In this document: piece after piece, positions 21,738 to 30,772 of the stretch
How the letters are laid out: the number at the start of each line of letters is the position of its first letter
Position numbering within the stretch: the first letter of the stretch is position 1
From: Candidatus Obscuribacterium magneticum
GTDB lineage: Bacteria; Elusimicrobiota; Elusimicrobia; F11
Direction of reading: 5' to 3'
DNA length: 32,394 nucleotides
Assembly: GCA_020523905.1 (NCBI GenBank)
Contig: JAJAPZ010000024.1
Location: 1 to 32,394, forward strand
Program-made: the position numbers and the translations under genes
The notes under the pieces: generated by a model
What the model saw: the letters and a program-made list of their open reading frames with translations, nothing else
Databases searched by the model: none
Told to the model about the DNA's origin: nothing

Positions 21738-22850
21738 CTATGCCGCGGGGAGGGACGGAACGCTAGGTTCTGGCAGGGGGAGGGCTTTCTCTTCTTTATC
21801 ACCGGCGGTGGTGAGGAGCTTGTCTTCAAACCGGTCCAGGCGCCTTTCGGCATCTTCGTATTTCGTGCGGGAATTGCTGAGGTGCTTTCCAAGGAGGGAA
21901 AAATCGTCCTTGAAGCGCACAAAATCCGTTTGCAGGCGGCCCAGCTGATCCATGATGATTTTGGCGTTCTCTTCGATCTGCAACCCGCGTAAGCCCAAGC
22001 TGATCGTGTGCAGATAGGCGTAAAAAGAATTGGGGGAAACCGGGACCACGCGCTTCGAAAAGGCGTAGGTCATCAAGGAATCGTCGTCCGACGTGTTATC
22101 ATCCTTGATGATGGTTTCGTAGTACACATTTTCCGCGGGGATATACATGAGGGCAAAATCGTAAGTCCCTTCATCCGGCAGAATATACTTGGAGGCAATC
22201 GCATCGATGTGCCGCCGCACATCGAAAACGAATTTTCTCCGGGCCACCGTCCGCTCCTGCGGATCCTGGGACTGAACCAGCCGCTTGAAATTCTCCAAAG
22301 GGAATTTGGCATCGACGGGGACCAGCCTTCCCAAGCGAACGATGGCGTCCACGGTTTCGCCGGTTTTAAAGGTGTGCTGCAGCGTGAAGTGCTTGGGCGG
22401 CAGGATCTGGGCTAAAAGATCCCCCAAGAAAAGCTCGCCGATGGCCCCCCGCATCTTGGGGGCCCGCAGGATTTCCTGGAGCGTGGCGATATCCTTCCCC
22501 ACGTCATAGACCTGCTTGGTCGCGGTGTCCAAGGCCCCCAGGGATTTCTGGACACTTCCCACCACCTCGGCGGCCTTATCCAGCCGCTCACCCACGCTCT
22601 TTTGCGACTCGCTCACCAGCCGAGCCGACTCGGCGAGGCTCTTGGCCATCTGCTCCCGCAAACTGTTGATCTCTTTCTGCAACAACTGGAGCGAGGTGTC
22701 CTGTTTCTGCGTCTCGAGCATCTGCTTGAGCATGTCCTGAAGATGGGCTCCGGACTCCTGTTTGGATTTCTGCAGGAGCCAGACCAGAAAGACAGCGGCC
22801 CCACAAAAGAGGAGCGTAATAATAAGGATGAAGGTCGGCCCGACGGTCAT
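21738..22850 (-). CDS. rmuC: DNA recombination protein RmuC
   Basis: RmuC-family proteins limit inversion between short inverted repeats in E. coli and carry a nuclease-like core; the exact action is not settled. The 370-residue product has an N-terminal membrane helix (residues ~7-26), a long coiled coil (~30-125), then the conserved domain: MRGAIGELFLGDLLAQILP, VDAIVRLGRLVPVDAKFPLE, and the LMYIPAENVYYETI and AFSKRVVPVSPNSFYAYL blocks. A second helical stretch and a Pro-rich tail follow. There is no ribosome site; TATAAT sits 8 bases before the ATG, suggesting a leaderless message. Divergent from the ATP-grasp gene. Confidence 0.92.
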   Translation of the reverse strand: MTVGPTFILIITLLFCGAAVFLVWLLQKSKQESGAHLQDMLKQMLETQKQDTSLQLLQKEINSLREQMAKSLAESARLVSESQKSVGERLDKAAEVVGSVQKSLGALDTATKQVYDVGKDIATLQEILRAPKMRGAIGELFLGDLLAQILPPKHFTLQHTFKTGETVDAIVRLGRLVPVDAKFPLENFKRLVQSQDPQERTVARRKFVFDVRRHIDAIASKYILPDEGTYDFALMYIPAENVYYETIIKDDNTSDDDSLMTYAFSKRVVPVSPNSFYAYLHTISLGLRGLQIEENAKIIMDQLGRLQTDFVRFKDDFSLLGKHLSNSRTKYEDAERRLDRFEDKLLTTAGDKEEKALPLPEPSVPSLPAA

Positions 22851-22858
22851 ACGTCGCG

Positions 22859-22864
22859 ATTATA
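22859..22864 (-). promoter_or_regulatory. Consensus -10 box of rmuC
   Basis: The minus strand reads TATAAT, a perfect -10 hexamer, ending 8 bases before the rmuC ATG. The expected start point is 1-3 bases before the ATG, and there is no Shine-Dalgarno sequence. The -35 position is only T-rich. Confidence 0.5.
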
Positions 22865-22926
22865 GGATTTATTCAACAAAAAAGAATTTCATTGAATTCT
22901 AGGGGATTTCCGCACACACTTGAACT

Positions 22927-24261
22927 GTGAACGGCGAAAAAACGAACGGCAACGGTAAAAACGGCGACGCGGAAGTCATCTCCCGAAAATTCCTCTTCGT
23001 TTCCGAGGTCGGCTGCATCGGCGACCTTGCCAACCAAGTGAAAAGCGAAGGGAACAGCGTCAAATACTGCATCCTCGATAAAAAAGAAAGGAACGTTTCG
23101 GACGGCTTTGTCGACAAGGCCGAGGACTACGAGAAACACATTGATTGGGCGGACGTCATCGTCTTCGACGACATCGGCTTCGGAGGGGTCGCGGAGCGCC
23201 TGCGGAAAGACGGCAAGGCCGTCGTCGGTGGGACTCCCATCAGCGACAAGCTGGAGCTGGACCGCGACTTCGCCCAGGAAGAATTAAAGAACGCCGGCAT
23301 CAACACCCTTCCCTGCTGGGACTTCTCCTCCTTCGATGAAGCGATCAAGTTCGTGAAGGCCAATCCCGGACGTTATGTGATCAAACCCAACGGCAAGGCC
23401 CAGAACGAAAAGGTGCTCTCTTTCGTCGGTCTGGAAGAAGACGGGCTGGATCTGGTGACCATGATGGAACACTACAAAAGCGGATGGGGCGGCAAGATCC
23501 GCCGGTTCCAGCTGCAAAAATACGTGGCCGGCGTCGAGGTGGCGATCGGCGCCTTTTTCAACGGCCAGGAGTTTCTCATGCCCGCCTGCATCAACTTCGA
23601 GCACAAGCGGATGTTCAACGATGAAATCGGCCCCTCCACCGGCGAGATGGGCACCGCCATGTTTTGGGCGGGCCCGAGCCGCCTCTACAACGAGACGCTA
23701 AAAAAATTCGAAAAAAGGCTGAGTGAGATCGGCCACATCGGCTACTTTGACATCAACTGCATTGTCAACGCCCGGGGCATTTATCCCTTGGAAATCACCC
23801 CGCGCTTCGGCTACCCGACCATCAACATCCAGATGGAGGGCGTGCAAAGCCGCTGGAGCGATTTTCTCTACGCCCTCGCCCACCGCCAGCCGTTCCCATT
23901 AAAAACAATGAAAGGGTTCCAGGTGGGAGTGGTCGTTGCCGTTCCTCCTTACCCTTACGACAATCCCGAGGTGTTCGACAAGCTCTCGGACGACGCCGTC
24001 ATTCTCTTCAAGAAGCCCCCCCAGAACGGGCTTCACCACTGCGATGTGAAACTTGTGGATGGCGACTGGCGCCTGACGGGGTCGACCGGCTACGCCCTCG
24101 TGGTCACGGGCTCCGGCCCCACCATGCCGGACGCCCAGCGGGAAGCTTACAACCGCATCAAAAACATCATCATTCCCAACATGTTCTACCGCACCGACAT
24201 CGGCAACCGCTGGTCAAAAGACGGGGACCTTCTGCACACCTGGGGCTTCCTCGCCGCCTGA
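22927..24261 (+). CDS. PurD-like ATP-grasp ligase, divergent
   Basis: The 444-residue protein has the three-part ATP-grasp layout of phosphoribosylamine-glycine ligase (PurD): an N-terminal Rossmann-like part (KFLFVSEVGCIGDLANQV), an ATP-binding core (GRYVIKPNG, then a Lys-rich turn), GPSTGEMGT (from G235) in place of PurD GPNTGGMG, and LEITPRFGYPTINIQ (E289) in place of the PurD E-F-N-C-R-F-G-D-P-E block. The Asn of the metal-binding E-x-N is Thr291 here and D-P-E is Y-P-T, and the N-terminus lacks the PurD GGxGREHA motif. It may therefore ligate a different substrate. No purine gene is nearby. Start: GTG 22927 opens the frame, with the first conserved residues at ~20. Its stop lies 6 bases from the converging GT-C-like gene. 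Confidence 0.7.
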   Translation: MNGEKTNGNGKNGDAEVISRKFLFVSEVGCIGDLANQVKSEGNSVKYCILDKKERNVSDGFVDKAEDYEKHIDWADVIVFDDIGFGGVAERLRKDGKAVVGGTPISDKLELDRDFAQEELKNAGINTLPCWDFSSFDEAIKFVKANPGRYVIKPNGKAQNEKVLSFVGLEEDGLDLVTMMEHYKSGWGGKIRRFQLQKYVAGVEVAIGAFFNGQEFLMPACINFEHKRMFNDEIGPSTGEMGTAMFWAGPSRLYNETLKKFEKRLSEIGHIGYFDINCIVNARGIYPLEITPRFGYPTINIQMEGVQSRWSDFLYALAHRQPFPLKTMKGFQVGVVVAVPPYPYDNPEVFDKLSDDAVILFKKPPQNGLHHCDVKLVDGDWRLTGSTGYALVVTGSGPTMPDAQREAYNRIKNIIIPNMFYRTDIGNRWSKDGDLLHTWGFLAA

Positions 24262-24267
24262 GTACGC

Positions 24268-25782
24268 CTACAAGACCCGATAGATTTCCGACCCCTCCCC
24301 GGCATCATGAAAAACGGGCTTAAAAGATTTGGAGTCCTTTAATATTTCTCTTAACGTCCCCGTGGGATACGGATCACTGGCATCGTTTCCCGCCGCCGTT
24401 TTTAGCGACATCGCCGTTGGAAAAACCGCCACAAAGTCAACCTTCTGACGTTTCAGCCACAAGGTAAACCCGCGAGGATCGAGGTTCCTGGCCAAACGCA
24501 CCGCCCGCCGCCCTGTCAACAAATGCAATTGCCCGTCCAACTCCGCCGCAATGACCTGGGAAGGTTGGGTCTGGCGGACGATCCATTCCACCGTCCGTCG
24601 GGGAGGGGCGCTCATCGGCCGATCCTTAAAAAATGAACTCTCAACAATAGTCGCCAAGGGATTTAGGAACAAACACAATCCCAAAAAGCCGACCGCCAGC
24701 CGCAAGGGAAACTTGGGCAAGAAGCGCGCCTCGACAAAATCCACCCCGCAAAAAAAGTAATAAATCACAAAGGGAAGCACGGGCAGCAAATAACGCCCGG
24801 CGTTCCAAGCCCACGCGACATGAACGGCGGCATAGAACAACAAGGTGAGAGGAATCAGGGGTAAAAAACCGGGCGTCCGCCTGTCCTCGGGCGTTTCCTC
24901 TTTCGCCATGCCGATGAGCACCAGAAGGCAACAGAAGACAATAATGAGGGAACTCGCCAGCGGACCCGACAGGGCGGCCGGCCAGCGCAATAAATAGCGC
25001 AGAAAAAGCTCGTGAAGATAATAAGAGAGATTTGAAACCCACAGGGAAATCAAAGAGGCCATGCGGCCGCCGTGCAAATAGGGATTCAATAATTGGCTGA
25101 GATAAGGCAGGGGCTTTCCCCGCAGGCAATAATTCCAAACCAAAAAGGGGGCGATCAAGAGGGACCCCGCAACCGCACAAAAAATCCCTTCTTTCCAGCG
25201 ACGACCGAGGAAAAGGGTGACGACCAGAGCCATCAGCATGGCCGACCCAACGGGGCGCAAATAAAACAAAAAGGCCGCCAGTGTTGACAACAGGACCCAG
25301 GGCAGCATCGACTTCGAATCCCATCTTCTCCGGCAGGCCACGATAAAAAGCAGACTAAAAAAAGTGAACGGAACATCGGATAAAACAGTGCCGGACAAAC
25401 TCACCGTTAACGGATTGAAAGCCATCAACAGCAAGACCGGCAGAAGGATTGGTCTGGCCGACCCTATAAAACGGGCCAGTAAAAAGACCGTCCCCAAGGT
25501 CAGTAGAACAGAAAGCGCTTGAAGGGGAATAAAGGTGTTCGGGAAGATGAAGACCAGCGGTGCCAACAACAACGGATACGCCGGCATGAATGGGGAAATG
25601 GACGGCGCCACAGAAGGGATTGACCAGAACGGGTTCCCGGGAAACAACGACCTGGCCCCAATAATATAGAAGGCGTCGTCATTAAAGAACCCCACGTAGT
25701 AGGCGTGAAGGCTCAAAACATAAAGGAGCCCGGCAATCAAAAGAAGAAGGGGAACAAAGAAACGGCCCAGCTTGATGCGCAT
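24268..25782 (-). CDS. GT-C-like (PMT/ArnT-type) glycosyltransferase candidate
   Basis: The 504-residue protein has an N-terminal membrane helix, then HAYYVGFFNDDAFYIIGARS, in which the D-D pair matches the acidic motif of the first outer loop in GT39/ArnT-like enzymes. About ten further membrane segments run to residue ~385, followed by a soluble C-terminal domain (~395-504). These enzymes use polyprenyl-phosphate sugars at the periplasmic face; the acceptor is unknown. Its ATG has no ribosome site; a TATCAT lies 11 bases upstream. The gene is separate from the ADP-forming acetyl-CoA synthetase gene 54 bases upstream on the same strand. Confidence 0.75.
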   Translation of the reverse strand: MRIKLGRFFVPLLLLIAGLLYVLSLHAYYVGFFNDDAFYIIGARSLFPGNPFWSIPSVAPSISPFMPAYPLLLAPLVFIFPNTFIPLQALSVLLTLGTVFLLARFIGSARPILLPVLLLMAFNPLTVSLSGTVLSDVPFTFFSLLFIVACRRRWDSKSMLPWVLLSTLAAFLFYLRPVGSAMLMALVVTLFLGRRWKEGIFCAVAGSLLIAPFLVWNYCLRGKPLPYLSQLLNPYLHGGRMASLISLWVSNLSYYLHELFLRYLLRWPAALSGPLASSLIIVFCCLLVLIGMAKEETPEDRRTPGFLPLIPLTLLFYAAVHVAWAWNAGRYLLPVLPFVIYYFFCGVDFVEARFLPKFPLRLAVGFLGLCLFLNPLATIVESSFFKDRPMSAPPRRTVEWIVRQTQPSQVIAAELDGQLHLLTGRRAVRLARNLDPRGFTLWLKRQKVDFVAVFPTAMSLKTAAGNDASDPYPTGTLREILKDSKSFKPVFHDAGEGSEIYRVL

Positions 25783-25793
25783 AACGGTCCGAC

Positions 25794-25799
25794 ATGATA
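25794..25799 (-). promoter_or_regulatory. -10-like hexamer before the GT-C-like gene
   Basis: The minus strand reads TATCAT, ending 11 bases before the ATG at 25782. No good -35 stands at the usual spacing, and no Shine-Dalgarno sequence follows. It would give a leader of about 4 bases. Confidence 0.3.
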
Positions 25800-25836
25800 C
25801 ATTGTCGAATCGGGTGCGGGAAGGTTTTAAGGGAAC

Positions 25837-28011
25837 TTAAATCTTTGACAACAGAAGGCGGCCGTCCAGGATGCGGGCGCCGTTTCCAACGGGGTAGACG
25901 ATGAGGGGGTTGACATCCAATTCTTCGATTTCAGGGAAATCCATCACGAGCTGCGACAGCCGGCCCAGGCACTCTTTCACCTTATCAATATCGGCCGGCT
26001 GGCCCCGGTATCCCTGGAGCAGGCGATAGACCTTGCTGCTCTCCATCATGTGTTCAATGGCCAGCTCGCGCAAGGGGGCGATCCGGAGGGAAATGTCTCT
26101 TAACACCTCAACGTAGGTTCCCCCGAGGCCAAAAACGATGGCCGGGCCGAATTTCGGGTCGCGCTTCGAGCCCATAAAAACTTCGATTCCTTTTCCCGCC
26201 ATCTTCTGGATCTCGACACCCCAGATTTTGTCTCTCCCCACCAGGGTGGAAGCGGTATCCATAATCCGGCGAAACGCCTGGGAGAGTTCAGCGGCGTCTT
26301 TCAAGTTGACGATCACCCCGCCGGCGTCCAGTTTGTGGACGATTTCCGGAGAAACGATTTTGGCGACAACCGGATAGCCGAGCTCGCCGGCAAACTTGAC
26401 GGCGTCTTCCTCCGTTTTGGCCAGATAACTTTCGGCCACGGGAAAGCCGTAAGCGACAAAAACTTTAAGGGCTTCGTACTCCGGCAGATAAAGCCGATTC
26501 TCCGACCGCACGCGGTCAAAAATCTTTCGCACCAGATCCTTCTGGACGGGGTAATGCTGCACGTCGGTGCGCGGCCTCTCAATCCAATCGTGCTTGTATT
26601 TATACATGGCCGCCAATGCCCGCGCCCCCGACTCCGGGAAAATATAGTGGGGGACGTGCGCCTTTTCCAGCACGGCGACCCCTTCCGACACATCCACGAT
26701 CCCCATGAAGCTTGCGATGAGGGGCTTGGCCATCCAGGGGGATACTTTCATGCTCTCGCAAATGCCGGCCACAACCTCGCCGATTTCACGGATGTCGGTC
26801 ATGGCCTGAGGTGTCAAAATCACCAGCATCCCGTCCACATTGGGGTCTTTCAATACCGTGCGGATGGCGGCTTCATAGCGGTCGTGATGGGCATCGCCGA
26901 TCACATCGATGGGGTTGTTGAAATTGGCGGTGGGCGGCAGGACCTTGCGGAGCTCATTCTTCGTTTCCTCCTCCAAGGGCGCCAGCTTCAAGCCGTATCG
27001 AATGGCGGCATCGGTCGCCATGATGCCGGGGCCGCCGGCATTGGTGATGATGGCGATCCGGTCCCCTTTGGGGAGAGGCTGCCGGGAAAAAGCGATGGCA
27101 TAATCAAAGAGCTCATCCACCGTCTCCACCCGCATGACGCCGCATTGGTGGAAAAAGGCGTCGTACACCTCATCGGACCCGGCCAGAGAACCCGTGTGGG
27201 AGGAGGCGGCCTTCGCCCCTTCCTGGGTCCGTCCTGATTTGATCGCGATGATGGGCTTTGGCTTCGGCAAATCGCCCGTGATCTGACGGCTGATCTGCAA
27301 AAAGGCCTGAGCGTCGGTGATGTCTTCGACATACATCAAAATGACGTCGGTCATGGGATCGTCGCGGAGGGTGCGCAGGAAATCCACCTCGTTTGTCACC
27401 GCTTTATTGCCCATGCTGATGAACTTGGAGAAGCCGATCCCCTCCCCTTTCGCGTAATCGAGGACCGCCGTGCAGAGGGCCCCGCTCTGGGATATGAAGG
27501 CGATGTTGCCGGCCTCGGGCATGGTTTTGGCGAAGGAGGCGTTCAGCTGAACAAGGGGATCCGTGTTGATAAATCCCAGGCAGTTCGGGCCCACCAGGGC
27601 GATGCCGTTTTCTTCGGCAATCTGCTTCACCTGATTCTCCAGCTCGACGCCGACCCCGCCGACCTCTTTAAATCCCGCGCTGATGACGATGACGCCGGGA
27701 ATATGAGCGGCCGCGCACTCCTTGAGGACATCGGGAACGGCGCTGCTGGGGATGATGATGACGGCCAGATCAATCGGCTCTCCGATCTGAGCCACGCTGG
27801 GGAAGCATTTCACACCGCTGATGGCTTTGGCCTTGGGGTTGACGGGATAGAGGGCGCCCTTAAATTTTGTCTGGAGTAAATTCTTAAAGATGGCCTCGCC
27901 GACAGTCCCTTCCCGTTCCGAAGCGCCAATGACCGCCACGGACTTGGGCGCGATCACGGAGGAGAGATTCAAAGTCGGCGACGGCTTTACAATCGAACTG
28001 GTTTCTTCCAT
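25837..28011 (-). CDS. ADP-forming acetyl-CoA synthetase (fused alpha-beta subunits)
   Basis: The enzyme converts acetyl-CoA (or another acyl-CoA), ADP and phosphate to the acid, ATP and CoA, conserving energy by substrate-level phosphorylation. The ~724-residue product carries the fused layout: CoA-binding domain (SVAVIGASEREGTVGEAIF, residues ~25-45), two succinyl-CoA-ligase-like domains, with GPNCLGFINT and the SSHTGSLAGSD motif bearing the phosphorylated His (~272), then an ATP-grasp beta domain (~490-724; PVVAKIVSPEIVHKLDAGGV, and DVNPLIVYP at the end). No acetyltransferase domain is present, unlike Pat proteins. Start: ATG 28011 is preferred; an in-frame TTG at 28035 would add 8 residues. 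Neither has a clear ribosome site. Confidence 0.88.
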   Translation of the reverse strand: MEETSSIVKPSPTLNLSSVIAPKSVAVIGASEREGTVGEAIFKNLLQTKFKGALYPVNPKAKAISGVKCFPSVAQIGEPIDLAVIIIPSSAVPDVLKECAAAHIPGVIVISAGFKEVGGVGVELENQVKQIAEENGIALVGPNCLGFINTDPLVQLNASFAKTMPEAGNIAFISQSGALCTAVLDYAKGEGIGFSKFISMGNKAVTNEVDFLRTLRDDPMTDVILMYVEDITDAQAFLQISRQITGDLPKPKPIIAIKSGRTQEGAKAASSHTGSLAGSDEVYDAFFHQCGVMRVETVDELFDYAIAFSRQPLPKGDRIAIITNAGGPGIMATDAAIRYGLKLAPLEEETKNELRKVLPPTANFNNPIDVIGDAHHDRYEAAIRTVLKDPNVDGMLVILTPQAMTDIREIGEVVAGICESMKVSPWMAKPLIASFMGIVDVSEGVAVLEKAHVPHYIFPESGARALAAMYKYKHDWIERPRTDVQHYPVQKDLVRKIFDRVRSENRLYLPEYEALKVFVAYGFPVAESYLAKTEEDAVKFAGELGYPVVAKIVSPEIVHKLDAGGVIVNLKDAAELSQAFRRIMDTASTLVGRDKIWGVEIQKMAGKGIEVFMGSKRDPKFGPAIVFGLGGTYVEVLRDISLRIAPLRELAIEHMMESSKVYRLLQGYRGQPADIDKVKECLGRLSQLVMDFPEIEELDVNPLIVYPVGNGARILDGRLLLSKI

Positions 28012-28056
28012 AGATCTTGAGATTGAAAAATCCAAAAGGAATCGAAAAATACCATT

Positions 28057-29568
28057 TTATTTCCTCATTTCATAGACAATTAACGTCTCCGGACCACGCC
28101 CTCCCCGATAGAGAATTGGATCATCCCAAGCCGGTCGAAGCGGCGGCCCTTCTATCTGTTCATAAACATTGGCGCAGTAAAGGCCCAACACCCTGGGTCT
28201 CATCAAAAGGTCAAGGTTCGGGGAGTAGGGAATGGCGGCCGATGCCTGAGGGAACCTCCCCACCCCAATGACGTAGGGAAGGGGGCGTTTCACGTACCCC
28301 ATCTCCGGCATGGTGAGCATTTGCGTAAATGGATATTTGACTAAGATGGGGCTTTGATAATGCTCCTGTTCGAGCCATCGACAAATGTCGCGGTTATCAT
28401 CCAAATCCAAAAGGAACTCGCGGCTCCTTTCCAATAGGTTCCCCGATCGCGCTTGGTGAAGGGGTAGGGGAGGAAGGCCTCGGCCGTACTGATTGAAGGC
28501 GCCCCACATCAACAACGTACAACCTAACACAGCAGAGAACGTTCTGTGATTCGACAAAAGAATGGCCAATAGACAGACGAGTGGGAACAAAACCATGGCC
28601 GCATAGCGGGGCATCATCTGCCCGTACACAATAAAACTGATAAAAAAGCTGCCGATATAAATTATCAAGAGGGCGATCAAAGGGGTGTCGCCCGAACCCT
28701 TCGAGAATGGCCCCTCCCTCCTGCGCATGATAAGGCGGGTGCCAACCAGCCCGAGAGCAAGGGAAAAAAGGAAGGTGAGACCAGGAAAAAACAAGCGAGC
28801 TGTTTTAAAAAATGTGATAAACGATGCCGCGACATCCTTCATCGGGTAGACGGGCAGAGAATGGCCTTGGTTAAGAACAACCATAACCACGAAGGGAACG
28901 CACAATAGAAGAGCTTGGGGTAATGAAAGGCCCCGCGCTTTGCGAGCCCTCCGCAAGAAGGTGTCCAGGAAGACATAGACGAGAAACGCCAACCCCAACA
29001 ACAAGACGGAAAATTTAATGAAAATGCCGGCCACACACGCGAGGACAGCCCGCCCGTAATCCCTCTCTCCGAAATAAAAAAGGGAGAGCATAACGACGGC
29101 CGCGAGGGGAACCTCCAAGTAGATCGCGGCGCATTGCCCGCTCCAAATCGGATCCAAGGCGGCCGCCAGAATCCATAGCGTGGAAATTCCAGATCCCAAC
29201 CTCTTGTGGATCATCTTAAAACACACAGAGATGGCGACAGAGGCGAACCCCAGGTTGAGAAGGTGGAGCAAAAGAAAGACCGTCGCAGGCGAAAAAAGCT
29301 TGCTCAACAACCCAAAAAGAAAGGCGTAAGCATAAAACAAGTCAACTCGGGGCCCCCCCTCATGATAAGGTGGCTGATGACAAAGCCTGGCAACGTCAAA
29401 GTGATGGTTGGCTAACCATACTCCCTGGGAATACACCCCCGTCACGCCATCCCAATAAGGTGGATCCATCAAACGCCCCGCGTTGAAGGCCAGCAGAAAA
29501 AGGAAAACAATCCAGCCGAAGCGACGCGGATTGTCAAACAAACGCTCTAAAGAATTAATGATATTCAT
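28057..29568 (-). CDS. Polytopic GT-C-like membrane protein
   Basis: About 503 residues. After a short cytoplasmic start (MNIINSLERLFDNP) come a membrane helix and LMDPPYWDGVTGVYSQGVWL, where the WDG segment sits where GT-C enzymes place their acidic residue. About ten membrane segments follow to ~345, then a soluble C-terminal part (~355-503). The acceptor and donor are unknown. The start ATG at 29568 overlaps the end of the glycerate kinase gene by 14 bases; an in-frame start at 29592 would overlap more and is less likely. It is co-directional with glycerate kinase and probably co-transcribed. Confidence 0.65.
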   Translation of the reverse strand: MNIINSLERLFDNPRRFGWIVFLFLLAFNAGRLMDPPYWDGVTGVYSQGVWLANHHFDVARLCHQPPYHEGGPRVDLFYAYAFLFGLLSKLFSPATVFLLLHLLNLGFASVAISVCFKMIHKRLGSGISTLWILAAALDPIWSGQCAAIYLEVPLAAVVMLSLFYFGERDYGRAVLACVAGIFIKFSVLLLGLAFLVYVFLDTFLRRARKARGLSLPQALLLCVPFVVMVVLNQGHSLPVYPMKDVAASFITFFKTARLFFPGLTFLFSLALGLVGTRLIMRRREGPFSKGSGDTPLIALLIIYIGSFFISFIVYGQMMPRYAAMVLFPLVCLLAILLSNHRTFSAVLGCTLLMWGAFNQYGRGLPPLPLHQARSGNLLERSREFLLDLDDNRDICRWLEQEHYQSPILVKYPFTQMLTMPEMGYVKRPLPYVIGVGRFPQASAAIPYSPNLDLLMRPRVLGLYCANVYEQIEGPPLRPAWDDPILYRGGRGPETLIVYEMRK

Positions 29569-30667
29569 GTTTCTCGAGGCCGTTCTTTTCAAACAGCTGC
29601 CGCGTCACCAGGGCCAGGGCCCGGCGAGGCTGATGGAGCCCGGAAGGCCCCATCATATAAACCTTTTCTATTCCCCGCCCCCGCAACCCCTTCTCCGGCA
29701 GATCCGACAAGCCGCATAGCACGAAGAGCCTCGCTCCCTTTCGCCTCCGACAAATAAAATCAACCACTTTCCCTCCAAAGCTTGTCTTATCCAAACGGCC
29801 CTCTCCGGTGACAATAACATCCGCCTTCGAGGCTTGGGCCGACCACTTCAAAATGTCCATGACAAAGGGGGTCCCCTTAACCAGCGTGGCTCCGCAAAAT
29901 CCAGCCAAGCCAAAAGCCAGAGCGCCGGCGGCGCCGGCGCCGGGCCAGGCCTTTGCGTCCACCCGGGCAAATCGAGACCAGCGCCGAAGTACTTTTTCCA
30001 AAAAAAGGACTTGAGCCGGCGTGGCCCCTTTTTGCGGCCCGAAGGTTCGCGCCGATCCCCGGGGGCCCAAAAGAGGATTCCGAACATCGCAGACCACATA
30101 AATACGGGCCTTCCTCAATCTTTTATCAAAACCGGCCCAATCAATCCGATGGAGGCGTATTAAATCAACCGGCCGTGCCGACAACGCCCGCCCTTGGCGA
30201 TCGACGTATCGCAAGCCGAGCGCCTCGAGCGCCCCCGCTCCCCCCTCCCCCGTGGCCGTGCCCCCGACGCCCACAATAAACCGCCGGCACCCCTTACCCA
30301 GAGCTTCTTTCATCAGTTGCCCCGTCCCGAAGCTGGTCGCTTCCAATATCCGGTTCTCCCCTTTGACGAGAGCGAGCCCCGACGCCCGGGCCATCTCGAT
30401 AACAGCCGCCCCATTCTTCAAAATCCCCCACGAGGCGCGCACGCGTCCCCCCAAAGGGCCTTGCACCCGGCTCTTTTGTATCCGCCCGCCAAGTGCCCGC
30501 ATTAAAACTTCTAGCGTCCCGTCTCCTCCATCCGCCAGCGGGAGGATTTTCAACCGGCACGGGATTTTTAACTTTTCAATTTCTCCAGCAACGACCTTGG
30601 CGGCTTCCCAGGGGGAGAGGGTTCCTTTAAAAGCTGTCGGACTGATTAAAATGAGGGGTTTTCGCAT
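29555..30667 (-). CDS. glxK: Glycerate kinase (GlxK/GarK family)
   Basis: It phosphorylates D-glycerate with ATP, feeding 2- or 3-phosphoglycerate into glycolysis. The 370-residue protein matches the GlxK family end to end: PTAFKGTLSPWEAAKVVAGE near the start, LPLADGGDGTLEVL, GVGGTATGEGGAGALEALG, DVRNPLLGPRGSARTFGPQK and VTGEGRLDKTSFGGK. Length is normal. It leads a unit with the GT-C-like gene, which begins inside its last codons. A 95-base inverted-repeat element starts 6 bases before its ATG, so its promoter must lie within or beyond that element. No ribosome site is evident. Confidence 0.92.
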   Translation of the reverse strand: MRKPLILISPTAFKGTLSPWEAAKVVAGEIEKLKIPCRLKILPLADGGDGTLEVLMRALGGRIQKSRVQGPLGGRVRASWGILKNGAAVIEMARASGLALVKGENRILEATSFGTGQLMKEALGKGCRRFIVGVGGTATGEGGAGALEALGLRYVDRQGRALSARPVDLIRLHRIDWAGFDKRLRKARIYVVCDVRNPLLGPRGSARTFGPQKGATPAQVLFLEKVLRRWSRFARVDAKAWPGAGAAGALAFGLAGFCGATLVKGTPFVMDILKWSAQASKADVIVTGEGRLDKTSFGGKVVDFICRRRKGARLFVLCGLSDLPEKGLRGRGIEKVYMMGPSGLHQPRRALALVTRQLFEKNGLEKHEYH

Positions 30668-30673
30668 GAAAGG

Positions 30674-30768
30674 AAGGGGTCAAGTCGCGACATGCGACAT
30701 TTTTCTAAAACCACGTCTCAATAAAATCTAATCATGCGGGGATGTCGCATGTCGCGACTTGACCCCTT
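30674..30768. repeat. REPIN-like element: 27-bp perfect inverted repeat
   Basis: Left arm 30674-30700 (AAGGGGTCAAGTCGCGACAT, then GCGACAT) is exactly inverted at 30742-30768, separated by 41 bases. The outer AAGGGGTCAAG...word resembles the REP-type sequences mobilised by REP-associated Y1 (RAYT/TnpA_REP) transposases, which usually occur as inverted pairs. No transposase lies in this window, so it would be a non-autonomous copy. It separates glycerate kinase from the UPF0158 gene and may form a long hairpin in RNA. Confidence 0.72.
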
Positions 30769-30772
30769 ACGC

